IMG/VR virus record: IMGVR_UViG_3300045135_001981
Span: 1-37,818 of that record
Origin: a virus
Strand: one strand, 5' to 3'
DNA: 37,818 nucleotides
A program made the translations under genes and the position numbers. Shown piece by piece: positions 7,886 to 15,747 of this stretch (its first letter is position 1; each line of letters starts with the position of its first letter). The notes beneath the pieces are model-generated. The model ran no database searches. It was not told the DNA's origin and saw only the letters and a list, made by a program, of their open reading frames with translations.

Positions 7886-8278
7886 TTAACCGTATTTTTC
7901 AGTTAATATTTTTGTGGCTTCTTCTTTAGTAAGAAACCAACCTATATATGTGGTATACGGGCAATGTTTAAGTGTTTTACTAGGTTTAGTTCGATACGAA
8001 AGTTTTCTAGTTTCATTATTAATGTATACGTATAGTACATTTCCTCGCTTAAAAGCAGCATGTACACTATCTCGTATATGAATAGCTTCTTTGCTTAATG
8101 GTTCACGAACTAGGGGCGGAGCCCCTGTATACTTATTAGCTTCTGTGGCTGCCTCTAAGCCCCTACAATAAGATTCATACATGTCAGCTTGCCTGGTACT
8201 CATAGGATCTGTTATAGGGCTTCTATGTAGATCTGAAGTGTCTTTTTCAAACTGAGCTAATAGCTCTGATTTAGTCAT
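7886..8278 (-). CDS. Hypothetical protein
   Basis: 130 residues, charged, with an N-terminal helix (SELLAQFEKDTSDL), a middle segment rich in helices, and a C-terminal beta-like part ending in a helix (TKEEATKILTEKYG). The ATG shares one base with the stop of the preceding membrane-protein gene, so the two are coupled. No family recognised. Confidence 0.7.
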   Translation of the reverse strand: MTKSELLAQFEKDTSDLHRSPITDPMSTRQADMYESYCRGLEAATEANKYTGAPPLVREPLSKEAIHIRDSVHAAFKRGNVLYVYINNETRKLSYRTKPSKTLKHCPYTTYIGWFLTKEEATKILTEKYG

Positions 8279-8520
8279 TACATTTTCCTATTTAATTTAA
8301 AAGATCTTTCTTTAACCAAGAAAGGTACCAATCCCATAAAAACAAATGCGATCCTGGAAACTGGATATAGCAAAACTAGAATAAGGAAATAGTGGATTTG
8401 GTTTTTATCCCATATATCCTCTAATGTTTCGTAATTGTATCTGCCATAAATAATAAGTCCCTGAGCTGTTATCAAAGAAGGGAGCAACCAAAATAAAATT
8501 AGCGTATCACTGACAGACAT
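8278..8520 (-). CDS. Small membrane protein, two helices
   Basis: 80 residues with hydrophobic helices at about 5-26 and 43-68, the second ending before a basic tail (VKERSFKLNRK). Its ATG overlaps the TGA of the upstream gene (TGATG); a GTG one codon earlier is also possible. Base composition is AT-rich like the phage backbone, unlike the gene before it. Confidence 0.7.
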   Translation of the reverse strand: MSVSDTLILFWLLPSLITAQGLIIYGRYNYETLEDIWDKNQIHYFLILVLLYPVSRIAFVFMGLVPFLVKERSFKLNRKM

Positions 8521-8879
8521 CACTTACCCTCTCTTAGTTGTTGAGAATATAGATCTAGTTGCCTATCGAATTGATCAACAGTCTTGTCGAAGATTGCCAC
8601 AGACACTTCATCGTTGCTTTGGCAGACCAGTATTGCGTTCTTCTTAGCCTCTTCAACCGCCGTTGCTTTGATTTCGTTTAGTGCTTTGATAGGAGCTTCT
8701 TCAAACAACGAATCAACTTCAGAACAATCCACTTCATAGTAATTCAGCGTTTCGTTCTCGTAGCTGATTACGTTTGAATTGCTGACTAGATTTCGCAACC
8801 TCTCAACCTGCGCCTGAAGCTCTTGGATTTGTTTTTCTTGTTCGTAAATCTTTTCTGCGTCTGATTGATACGGGCTCAT
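8520..8879 (-). CDS. Coiled-coil hypothetical protein at the cassette-array boundary
   Basis: 119 residues. Residues 9-33 form a clear coiled coil (YEQEKQIQELQAQVERLRNL); the rest is acidic and helical. The start is preceded by TTGGAGAG. The gene is richer in G+C than the phage backbone and lies directly downstream of attC-1, so it may be the last cassette, one that lost its own attC and is now fused by TGATG coupling to the phage membrane-protein gene; or it is a native gene next to the insertion point. Confidence 0.65.
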   Translation of the reverse strand: MSPYQSDAEKIYEQEKQIQELQAQVERLRNLVSNSNVISYENETLNYYEVDCSEVDSLFEEAPIKALNEIKATAVEEAKKNAILVCQSNDEVSVAIFDKTVDQFDRQLDLYSQQLREGK

Positions 8880-8978
8880 TTTTCACTCTCCAATAAAAAG
8901 TAAGTGGCAGTTTCGCTACGCTGGCACTGCCGAGCCTCGGTAAGAATACTGACGATTGTCAGCACTCCCTAAATGCCC

Positions 8979-9026
8979 ACATAACAAAACGCTCTTGCGG
9001 ATAAACCGCAAAGCTTGGGGTTAGGC
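8979..9026 (-). repeat. attC: Integron attC site 1
   Basis: 48 bases. On the - strand it runs from core GCCTAAC to GTTATGT, with inner arms CTTTGCGG and CCGCAAGAG that pair leaving an extrahelical G, the asymmetry that attC sites use to choose the strand recombined. The TAA stop of the preceding Cys-rich gene lies inside the GCCTAAC core, as is common in cassettes. Confidence 0.8.
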
Positions 9027-9278
9027 GTCATTAGTCCTGCGCGGAATAACTTTAATTTCAGCCTCTTCATAATCTCCGCATTGCGCGTATTTCTCAGAAG
9101 TACAAGCAGTTGGCGAGTTTAATCTACCTCGCTTGCTGCAAAACTGGCATAGCTGAAGTTTGCCTTCAAAATCTCTACGCTCCCAAACAAACTTATCAAC
9201 ACCTAAACCAGAAATATTGCAATCCGTAGTGTATTTATTTTCATCATAATCAAGGTGCTTACACGCTCTAGTTTCCAT
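9021..9278 (-). CDS. Cassette-encoded cysteine-rich protein, probably zinc-binding
   Basis: 85 residues from the ATG at 9278 (AGAAGGA lies upstream; an ATG at 9305 would put the ribosome site inside the gene). Cys/His pattern: CKHLDY, TTDC, CQFC, TAC, AQC, with a WERR segment in the middle, as in small zinc-ribbon-like proteins that I associate with integron cassettes. The frame ends within attC-1 and begins just after attC-2, filling one cassette. Function unknown. Confidence 0.75.
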   Translation of the reverse strand: METRACKHLDYDENKYTTDCNISGLGVDKFVWERRDFEGKLQLCQFCSKRGRLNSPTACTSEKYAQCGDYEEAEIKVIPRRTNDA

Positions 9279-9309
9279 CTTATTTTTTCCTTCTAAAGTT
9301 AACAAATGT

Positions 9310-9363
9310 GCCTAACAAGGCGCATCAATCGGACTCTACGAGCCGTTGTGCTTGGGGTTAGGC
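9310..9363 (-). repeat. attC: Integron attC site 2
   Basis: 54 bases with perfect outer cores GCCTAAC/GTTAGGC (fitting RYYYAAC and GTTRRRY) and imperfect inner complementarity (AAGCACAACGG against CCGATTGATGC). It shares the GCTTGGGGTTA end and the CAATCGGACT segment with its neighbours, showing one attC family. Confidence 0.85.
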
Positions 9364-9388
9364 GCCCTACGTAAGCAGCGCACTTAAA

Positions 9389-9784
9389 CTAAGCCGCTAG
9401 TTTTTCTTTAAGTAAATAGCCTTCAAGCATCCAAATCTTATTGCGTGCATTTTCACGCGCAATCTTTTGACCTATCTCAGCATCAAAGTTTTCAGGGCTT
9501 GCACAGGCAGACTCACCTGTAACAATAAAACCATTCTCTAAAACCAAAATACAAATGGTAAGCGTACCTAAAGCTGCATCCATGGCATTCTCAAATACAG
9601 GTGTATACTTACCGTCCATCTTTTTAAACCCCACCTTATTAGGTTCACCAGACATATAATTGGCCGCAGCAAGACCGTTAATAAAAGTCGTTCTTACAAT
9701 CTTGGATTCAATAAGGTCGGGAGTTAAACGTGGCGCGTTCAAGTTCTTTTCTTGGATCTCTTTTTCAATAGCTTGTTCAGTCAT
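9389..9784 (-). CDS. Gp49/Gp66-family phage protein carried as a gene cassette
   Basis: 131 residues. The C-terminal half (LTICILVLENGFIVTGESAC, then NFDAEIGQKIARENARNKIW and LEGYLLKEKL) matches the N4 gp49 / Sf6 gp66 family of phage proteins of unknown function. In N4 this gene sits near the end of the middle block. Here it lies precisely between attC-2 and attC-3, so either a phage gene became a cassette or a cassette version replaced the native copy. Confidence 0.8.
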   Translation of the reverse strand: MTEQAIEKEIQEKNLNAPRLTPDLIESKIVRTTFINGLAAANYMSGEPNKVGFKKMDGKYTPVFENAMDAALGTLTICILVLENGFIVTGESACASPENFDAEIGQKIARENARNKIWMLEGYLLKEKLAA

Positions 9785-9814
9785 TCTAATTTCTCACTCT
9801 ATAGGTAATGTAGC

Positions 9815-9871
9815 GCATAACAACTAGCATCAGTGGACTTGCTACGCAAGCCACAAAGCTTGGGGTTATGT
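9815..9871 (-). repeat. attC: Integron attC site 3
   Basis: 57 bases, - strand ACATAAC...GTTATGC. The inner hairpin GTGG-CTTGC-GTA-GCAAG-T-CCAC pairs fully apart from one extrahelical T. The stop of the upstream gene (TAA at 9866-9868) is inside the core. Confidence 0.8.
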
Positions 9872-10069
9872 GCCTTTAATCTCATAATCTTCAAGCTCAA
9901 ATTCGCCATCTGTCATAGTTGCTCGCCCGTTTGTCATATCGCCTGCCACTTCATCTCTGAACGAACCATCCAGCTCTTCAATTAGTTTATTCATTTGAGT
10001 TTCTTCAAGCTCTATTTCGACTGTGTGCATAATCGTTTCTTTCACATAAATAACTGCTTTTTGATTCAC
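9866..10069 (-). CDS. Cassette-encoded small acidic protein
   Basis: 67 residues from a GTG start at 10069 behind AAGAGGA; an internal ATG (MHTVEIELEE) would give about 54 residues. Acidic (ELEETQMNKLIEELD), mixed alpha/beta. It ends inside attC-3. It shares one cassette with the next gene; the one-base gap between them indicates coupled translation. Function unknown. Confidence 0.65.
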   Translation of the reverse strand: MNQKAVIYVKETIMHTVEIELEETQMNKLIEELDGSFRDEVAGDMTNGRATMTDGEFELEDYEIKGT

Positions 10070-10070
10070 T

Positions 10071-10253
10071 CTAAATCCTCTTAAGAGTTTTTCTTAACTG
10101 CTCACCTAGCCCAATTAGCCCATTGTGGGAAGCGCTTAGTTCGTCATAAATAACACCGTCTTTCCACCAAAGGTGCCTCTGTTTGCAGTACCAAAGTCCA
10201 TCTGCCACCTCTTCTGAACTTGCACCACCAAATGCTTGAAATTTAGTTCTCAT
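10071..10253 (-). CDS. Cassette-encoded small protein
   Basis: 60 residues, with a tryptophan-rich middle (LWYCKQRHLWWKDGVIYDEL) and a basic C-terminal helix (GLGEQLRKTLKRI). AGAGG lies nine bases before the ATG. First gene of a two-gene cassette between attC-4 and attC-3; stop TAG. No family recognised. Confidence 0.65.
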   Translation of the reverse strand: MRTKFQAFGGASSEEVADGLWYCKQRHLWWKDGVIYDELSASHNGLIGLGEQLRKTLKRI

Positions 10254-10301
10254 TATTCGTTACCTCTGTTTCTATACTTTTCCATTCTATGCAATCCTCA
10301 C

Positions 10302-10348
10302 GTCTAATAAGGCGCTCAATTGGACTCTGTTAGTGCTAGTCGGTTTAG
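10302..10348 (-). repeat. attC: Degenerate integron attC site 4
   Basis: The half at 10302-10330 (GTCTAATAAGGCGCTCAATT, then GGACTCT) closely matches attC-2 (GCCTAACAAGGCGCATCAAT). The other half is poorly conserved and the second core is unclear, so this site may be decayed or recombined. Confidence 0.55.
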
Positions 10349-10374
10349 TTTTTTCATAGCCTTGTATTCCTTAT

Positions 10375-10566
10375 TTATAGATAGCTTTGTTCTTGGTACT
10401 TTATGTAGCCAAGCAAAACTGGTGTAAATATTGGAGCCGTAATTAAGTGAAGCAGCATCCCGAAAACCGTTAAAGGATCGGTACGCCCCTCTTTAATGCC
10501 TCCCGCAATTAAACCAATCGTGTATAGATAACACCCAAAACAGTAAATAATAATTACTGGTTCCAT
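10375..10566 (-). CDS. Cassette-encoded membrane protein
   Basis: 63 residues with two hydrophobic helices (about 3-22 and 33-53) joined by a charged turn (KEGRTDP). GGAGATACAAAAG precedes the ATG. It precedes attC-4, as a cassette gene should. Small two-helix proteins are frequent among integron cassettes; specific role unknown. Confidence 0.65.
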   Translation of the reverse strand: MEPVIIIYCFGCYLYTIGLIAGGIKEGRTDPLTVFGMLLHLITAPIFTPVLLGYIKYQEQSYL

Positions 10567-10834
10567 CTTTTGTATCTCCGATAAATTTTAAATTTGGTGC
10601 CATTCGCTGATATCTAACCCCTCGCGCAATGGCTGGCGCGTAGACTAACTTAGCCTAGTTATTTAACGCTTCTTTTTATCCGTCGATTACTTAGAAGTCG
10701 GCTCGACCTAGCTATACTCGGCTTGCCTTTATGTGTACGGGGCGGCTCCCGTTTCGCTTCGGGCTATTACGCCCCAAAATCACACACTGATTAACGAAAG
10801 TCTGGTCTTTTTCTCATATAGGGCCTCTTTGGTA
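10567..10834. other. Right edge of the cassette island: palindromic, GC-rich, no gene
   Basis: Contains ATCTAACCCC (10614-10623), resembling an attC core plus its CCCC neighbour but inverted relative to attC-1 to -3, followed by CGCGC/GCGCG arms; then short repeats (GTCGGCTCGAC near 10698) and a strong hairpin GGGGCG...CGCCCC (10739-10775) with inner CCCG/CGGG. No coding frame. It looks like remains of cassette or integron DNA next to the phage backbone. Confidence 0.5.
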
Positions 10835-11068
10835 TTACTTAGTTTTAGGTAACTGTTTATTAAGAATATCTTTCTTATACACAGTCCAAACTAACCATAC
10901 TGGTCTAGGATAATGAATAATATGTTTAAGAGATTTACGTGTGGAAGGGATCTTACAGTGTTTTCTGTATCGTTTAGCCATACGAACTACTTGTCTTTGA
11001 GGATCATCACTAAGATAAGCTGCTAAGCACATATGAAGAGTCATACGGGTGATGCTAGTTACCTTCAT
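10835..11068 (-). CDS. Hypothetical basic protein
   Basis: 77 residues, strongly basic (RMAKRYRKHCKI, RKSLKHIIHYPRPVW). First phage-backbone gene downstream in transcription of the membrane gene below, overlapping its end by 14 bases. Function not recognised. Confidence 0.6.
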   Translation of the reverse strand: MKVTSITRMTLHMCLAAYLSDDPQRQVVRMAKRYRKHCKIPSTRKSLKHIIHYPRPVWLVWTVYKKDILNKQLPKTK

Positions 11069-11273
11069 ATACTTTATCTCTTATATCTTTTGCATATCTT
11101 AATAGTTCTTCTATACCTACAAGAACCCAACAAGATATAGATACCATGAAAAATTCCCATACTGCAGTACTATCACCTAAAAACATGAATACGAACATCA
11201 TGAAAGATGTAAATATACCAAAGATCCCATAGAACCATTCGATCCAATTAGCTTTTCTTTTAATAGTAGCCAT
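11055..11273 (-). CDS. Small membrane protein, two helices
   Basis: 72 residues: basic start (MATIKRKANW), hydrophobic helices at about 11-31 and 37-55, then a charged tail. It overlaps genes on both sides by 14 bases. Function unknown; inner-membrane location is likely. Confidence 0.65.
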   Translation of the reverse strand: MATIKRKANWIEWFYGIFGIFTSFMMFVFMFLGDSTAVWEFFMVSISCWVLVGIEELLRYAKDIRDKVYEGN

Positions 11274-11451
11274 TTTGGTTTTTCTCCTTTATCCATCTTA
11301 TATAGTTACCGCAGTCCGGACACCATTTAAGATTATGAGTTTGAATTAATACGAGCTGTGTATTACCACAGCTACATACTTTAGTTGTTTGTTTTTTAGT
11401 AATCTCGGATGAGGTTTTCAAGAGAGATTTCGTTAATAGTTGCTCCGCCAT
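11260..11451 (-). CDS. Small zinc-ribbon protein
   Basis: 63 residues from the ATG at 11451 (AAGGA eight bases upstream; an ATG at 11460 is less likely). Knuckles CSCGN and CPDCGN separated by about 17 residues form a zinc ribbon (VCSCGNTQL...KWCPDCGNYI). It overlaps the end of the phosphoesterase gene by 56 bases in another frame. Confidence 0.6.
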   Translation of the reverse strand: MAEQLLTKSLLKTSSEITKKQTTKVCSCGNTQLVLIQTHNLKWCPDCGNYIRWIKEKNQNGYY

Positions 11452-12169
11452 TTTTAACATCCTTAAGGTGTATTAGCCCTCTCCAATGGTGATTGCCTTG
11501 AGGGCCCATATACTTTTCATCATGTGAATAAAAAGCGCCACCTACAATACCAATACGTTCAGTACCGTCTGCTAAGTAGTGCTTACCTGATTTGAATGTT
11601 TGAGTATGTCCCTGCACGAAAGAGAAACCAGCATTCTTCATCATAGTATCTATTTGTCCACCAAGTGGCGATTTCTTAGCGCTATGGACGTTTACAAAGA
11701 AATGCGAGAAACGAATATCTTCTATGACTTTAATTTGTAAGAAAGGGATTACTTCAAAACCAAGTTCCTCTAAGAACTCAGTTGTTTTGTCTTCAATGAA
11801 ATCTTCAAGAATAGGATTTTCTTCGATTAGTCTAGGAATTCTAACTTGAGGATCGTGATTACCTACAATGTAGATAAGTTTTGGTTTATACCTTTTTTTC
11901 TTTTGAATTTTAGCTTTAGCGTTATACTCTCTTAAAGGCTCTAGGAGCTCTCTCATGGCCTCGTTGCCTGAATGCATATCTAGCCAGAGTTTATTCCCTT
12001 CAGCCTCTAGAGAGGTTGCAAATCGGTTTAAAGCAGGCATGTCCCAGTGGTCACCCATGTGTACAATGTACTCAGGTTGGTGCTCTACAATATAATTACC
12101 TGCTGCTTTAATATGATCTGTGTTAACACCAAACTTCACTTGCGTATCGGGAATAACTAAAATATCCAT
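11396..12169 (-). CDS. Calcineurin-like metallophosphoesterase
   Basis: 257 residues with the superfamily's ordered metal-binding motifs: IPDTQ (residues 6-10), MGDHWD (near 39), VGNHD (near 102), VNVHS, and GHTQT (near 190). Members hydrolyse phosphomonoesters or diesters in nucleic acids or nucleotides with two metal ions. It follows the DNA polymerase gene, so a role in nucleic acid processing is plausible; the substrate is unknown. Confidence 0.8.
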   Translation of the reverse strand: MDILVIPDTQVKFGVNTDHIKAAGNYIVEHQPEYIVHMGDHWDMPALNRFATSLEAEGNKLWLDMHSGNEAMRELLEPLREYNAKAKIQKKKRYKPKLIYIVGNHDPQVRIPRLIEENPILEDFIEDKTTEFLEELGFEVIPFLQIKVIEDIRFSHFFVNVHSAKKSPLGGQIDTMMKNAGFSFVQGHTQTFKSGKHYLADGTERIGIVGGAFYSHDEKYMGPQGNHHWRGLIHLKDVKNGGATINEISLENLIRDY

Positions 12170-12216
12170 ACTAAACTCACTAATTGATTAGGGAAGTTTG
12201 TATTTATATCAATTGT

Positions 12217-13116
12217 TTATCTTCTACACAACTTATGTATATCTACTTTAGTAGCTTGGTTTGGTAGAGTAGTAGCATCATTCCATGAAGGATAGAATAA
12301 ATCTACTTCACCTGATAGCTTAACTTCATCATGCATAATCTCAGGCAATTCTTGCCAAGCCATACAATCTGGAAGATTGTCGTTAAGCCACTTAATAGCT
12401 CCAAGGTTATTCTTTACTATTCCATAGATTGCATCATGGATCATAGCTATGATCTTAATGTCATTCTTATAAGGAGAGGCCAGAAGTCTTTCTTGGAAAT
12501 CTATACAAGCCCTGTTATTAAGTAACCCATAAGATTGACCTAATGCATTGCCTGCTGTTCTTCCTTCCGCAGCTGCTTCATATGGAGTAGCAGAGTTTCC
12601 AAGAATAGTTTGTCCTAATATAGGAGTACGTACCCTTAAACCAAATGCAGTAGTTATATATCCTACAGCGGAGGCAGCTTTTAATTTATCTGCTACCCAT
12701 GCATCTGATACTGAATACATATCATGATAGGCTTTTTCAACTGCTTTGGCTTTTTCTGGTGACCATCCCAAATTATTAACCATGGTATGCCATGTACCTT
12801 GGTAAGTAAGTGCGAAAGTAGGTGCTTTAGATTCTTGGCGCTCATTTGGGTAAGTAGTTTTAATACTATTAATGGATTGTACGGTTTCTACTATATCCGG
12901 CATATTAGCACCAAAGTAATAATAAGCACGTAAACAGTGCCCGCAGTAGCCGTCTATATAGACTTTTAGTTTATTAGGGTCTTTAGTTGTTAGTGCGGAT
13001 ATTCTATCTTCAAGAGAAGCAAAGTCTGCACCAAACATAACCCATCCATCTGCTGCTTTAAAACATCTTTTAATATGCTTAGCGTAGGTAGATCCTGAAG
13101 GGATGTTCTGTAAATT
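12217..13116 (-). CDS. Family A DNA polymerase, exon 2 (polymerase domain; N4 gp39-like)
   Basis: Holds motif A (GADFASLEDRISAL), motif B (ERQESKAPTFALTYQG) and motif C (MIHDAIYG) of family A polymerases. The frame extends upstream of its first ATG (13038) through NLQNIPSGSTYAKHIK, the conserved segment that follows GRLSSxxP in Pol A enzymes. That places the exon start at 13116, right after the intron's terminal G. Exon 2 adds 299 residues, for 859 in all, close to N4's polymerase (about 870). In motif C the usual HDE is HDA here. Confidence 0.9.
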   Translation of the reverse strand, partial: NLQNIPSGSTYAKHIKRCFKAADGWVMFGADFASLEDRISALTTKDPNKLKVYIDGYCGHCLRAYYYFGANMPDIVETVQSINSIKTTYPNERQESKAPTFALTYQGTWHTMVNNLGWSPEKAKAVEKAYHDMYSVSDAWVADKLKAASAVGYITTAFGLRVRTPILGQTILGNSATPYEAAAEGRTAGNALGQSYGLLNNRACIDFQERLLASPYKNDIKIIAMIHDAIYGIVKNNLGAIKWLNDNLPDCMAWQELPEIMHDEVKLSGEVDLFYPSWNDATTLPNQATKVDIHKLCRR

Positions 13117-13923
13117 CTTAATATTCGAGAGAGTGCGTTACTACTCTTTCCGTTCTCTTATGAACTGCTACATATCTCTATATAGAATAGACCATATCAA
13201 CATCCAAAATGGATGCTTGCTGTTTCCAGTCACTTGACTGTACTCCCCTACGGGATGGTCGTTAGGCATTTAATTACATATTATGTTTCTGGGTCGATCA
13301 TCTAAACCTAGTTGATCTAATGCCCAGTTAACATGAAGTGCTGCTTCTTCTTCAGTATTAAAACGTTTTTGATGGTAAGTTTTTCCATCAAGTCTTACCG
13401 CAGCTCTCCACTTATTTCTGCCTTTATCGTACCCCACATTGTGGTACTTACTTGCAGTAGATAATTTCAATCCTTTAGTTGGATTGTTATAAATCTTTAA
13501 ACCATTATCGAGCGCATGTCGTTTATTTTCTGAAGAGCTAACCCATTCTAGGTTATAAACATTATTGTTTAGTTTATTACCGTCAATGTGGTTCACTTCT
13601 TTCTTTTCATCGGGATTAGGTATGAACGCTTGAGCCACTAATCTGTGGACTAAGCGATGTTTCCTATCACCTCCGGCAGTTAACTTAATAGCTACATAGC
13701 CTGAGTTTATGATGTAAGTCTTGAGATGCTTTTGTCTATTTTTTATAGTCCCATCTGAGCCTATTAAATAATATCCATTAGTATCTTCTATTTCTTTATA
13801 TGTAATATTTAGCACGGGATTGTCCTCTGGTATATTAAACAATGTATTTTAATACATCGTATAGGAGTTTCCCCGTTTAAGCAAGTTTCGATATACCCTT
13901 ACAGGTATAAAGCCCTATTGTTA
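13117..13923 (-). mobile_element. Group I intron in the DNA polymerase gene, carrying an HNH gene
   Basis: 807 bases. Exon 1 ends ...AGCCAACCT with U at the 5' site; the intron begins TAACAATAGGG and ends ...TTAAG with terminal G before AAT-TTA-CAG. Removing it rejoins GRLSSSQP with NLQNIPSG in frame. Internal group I signatures: ACGGGGAAACTCC near the 5' end and AACGACCATCCC, TGGAAACAG and GTTGATATGGTCT in the 3' third. The last elements recur in the second intron of this window. Confidence 0.85.
13270..13842 (-). CDS. HNH homing endonuclease (NUMOD4/AP2 type), intron-encoded
   Basis: 190 residues. Order: NUMOD4-like start (YYLIGSDGTIKNRQKH), HNH core (HRLVHRLVAQAF, EVNHIDGNKLNNNVYNLEW), then an AP2-like DNA-binding C-terminus (KYHNVGYDKGRNKWRAAVR, EEAALHVNWALDQLG). 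Such enzymes cut the intron-less allele and spread the intron. The likely start is TTG at 13842. Homologous to the other intron's enzyme. Confidence 0.9.
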   Translation of the reverse strand: MFNIPEDNPVLNITYKEIEDTNGYYLIGSDGTIKNRQKHLKTYIINSGYVAIKLTAGGDRKHRLVHRLVAQAFIPNPDEKKEVNHIDGNKLNNNVYNLEWVSSSENKRHALDNGLKIYNNPTKGLKLSTASKYHNVGYDKGRNKWRAAVRLDGKTYHQKRFNTEEEAALHVNWALDQLGLDDRPRNIICN

Positions 13924-15603
13924 AGGTTGGCTACTAGATAGTCTTCCTGATACGGTACCTCCTAGATTAAATGAACCATGTAAGTAATATACTCCATCCT
14001 CTTTCTTTACTGAGTTTTCAATAAAAGCTTTAATGAAAGTCCCAAGTATTTTACTTACTTCACCGAGCTCGATCAGAGTTTCGAATAGCTCCGTATGCTC
14101 ATCACAAGTGGATCGATGAATAAGTTTTTTTAAAGTTTTAGCTCCTGTGGCAGGAAGCTTAGTATCAGTTAGATCTATAACTTCATATCCCAAGGTTTCA
14201 TATATCAATTTTTGCAATTGAGGTCCTGAAGCCGGGTTAAACACAATGTATTCATAGTATTCAGGAGCCCTAGGAGCAGATCTTGGTTTAGTGGCCCTAA
14301 TTGCATTGTCTTCTAGGCATGTTATTTCTCGCATTTGAGTAACAAATTCTTTGATAATGGGTAAATTATTTAATTTCTCAGATGCTTTATCTGCTATTGC
14401 AGTTAACTCTTTCTGTACATTAAATACTTCATCCATATCTAAAGGCATACCTGTTAGTTCCATTTGTAAGATAGTTCTCACAGATGGGAGCATAACGGTG
14501 TTATAGATCTCTTCTTGCTGATCCTGAAGCATTACAGGATGGTATTTATCTTTTACGAACAGAGTAGAAAGACAATCAATAAGGTTGTACCTGAGCAGAT
14601 CACAAAGCTTAATAAGCTTGATATCATTGATGTCTTCTTCTGCGTAGTTTCCTGCGAATTCATGAGCATTTTCCTTTAATCCAAGAACATTACCTGCTGT
14701 GCTGTTAGTAGCTAAATAGGTAATGATCTTAGTATCATCTATGTTTTTCCCTAGAGTATTCAACCCATTTAACATACCTTCGTTATCTAACATATGATCC
14801 ATGTATAATTCGTAAATGAGAACTTTTACATCGAAGTTAGCATTATGGTATGTAATCTTGCCTTTATAGGTATCAAAGAAATGTCTAAGCATTCCTTTAA
14901 CAAGTTGGTTATCTACTTGGATTCCAAATTTATTTTCTGGAAGTTGTTTATAATCAACAGCAAATGCACCACCACTATGCTTATCCCAAGCAAAAGCAAT
15001 AGTACCGATACCTGCTTCCCAGAACTTTAATGAGAAGGTCTCTATATCACATGCAAGTTCATCATATGCATGAAGAGAGTTTAGGAACTGAGAGATGCTT
15101 TCGAGCTCGCTAGGGTAATATTCGTATTTAATAATGTCTTTGCCTGGATCTACCTGAGAGCCCTTTATATGGCTTTCTAGTGTCTCTAGGGACATAGTTA
15201 ACTTTTCTTGTAAACTGGGATCATAAAATAATTGTTTATAATTTATCCCTAGAATTACATTCATGTGTTCGTAACCTTTGATTGTACAAGGGTATACGTA
15301 CCCTATACAGCCAGAGGTCTTACGTTGACCTGAGAGAACTTTAAAATATTCTGCATCAGCAACGTATAAAGTAGTTGTACCTAGGCTATCTAAAGACTTT
15401 AAGAGGGTTCCTAAGTACACTTTGATATCTGATACCTTAGGTTTTTTCTGTTTGTATTCAAGACTGAAGCTAATAACTTGATTACTTACATCTTGTAAAG
15501 GAGATATGTAATGTTTTTCTAATTCGTCTTTTATTAGTGCTTCTTGCTTAATCAGAAGTGCTATTGGGTATTTTGAGGCTGTCTGATGAATTATGTGATA
15601 CAT
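13924..15603 (-). CDS. Family A DNA polymerase, exon 1 (3'-5' exonuclease and thumb)
   Basis: 560 codons. Proofreading exonuclease motifs: Exo I ACDIETF (186-190), Exo II YHNANFD (252-258), Exo III YNLID (338-342). It ends at GTVSGRLSSSQP, the conserved sequence leading into the polymerase domain; the in-frame TAA that follows belongs to the intron. The first 150 residues have no family I recognise. The start at 15603 overlaps the upstream small gene by 56 bases; the family's length supports it. Confidence 0.9.
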
Positions 15604-15745
15604 GTAGTTTTTTCTCTAATACAGTTACTTTGTCGGTTAATGATTGTATAGCCGCAATCATAGCAGTATTTAAGTTACCCTGGTTCTCATTAATAGTTGC
15701 CTGAGAAGTTAGCGCTTCTTGTATTTGTTTAGTACGTTCGGGCAT
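15548..15745 (-). CDS. Small coiled-coil protein
   Basis: 65 residues with a heptad-like pattern (MIAAIQSLTDKVTVLEKKLH) after a polar N-terminus, behind a clear AGGA ribosome site. Its last 18 codons overlap the polymerase start in another frame. Role unknown; the overlap suggests coupling to polymerase synthesis. Confidence 0.55.
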   Translation of the reverse strand: MPERTKQIQEALTSQATINENQGNLNTAMIAAIQSLTDKVTVLEKKLHVSHNSSDSLKIPNSTSD

Positions 15746-15747
15746 GT

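Noticed and set aside
13259-13268. GTTAGGC sequence in the polymerase intron resembling an attC core
   Set aside because: It is part of the conserved group I 3' region (CCTAACGACCATCCC), with no paired attC arm structure.
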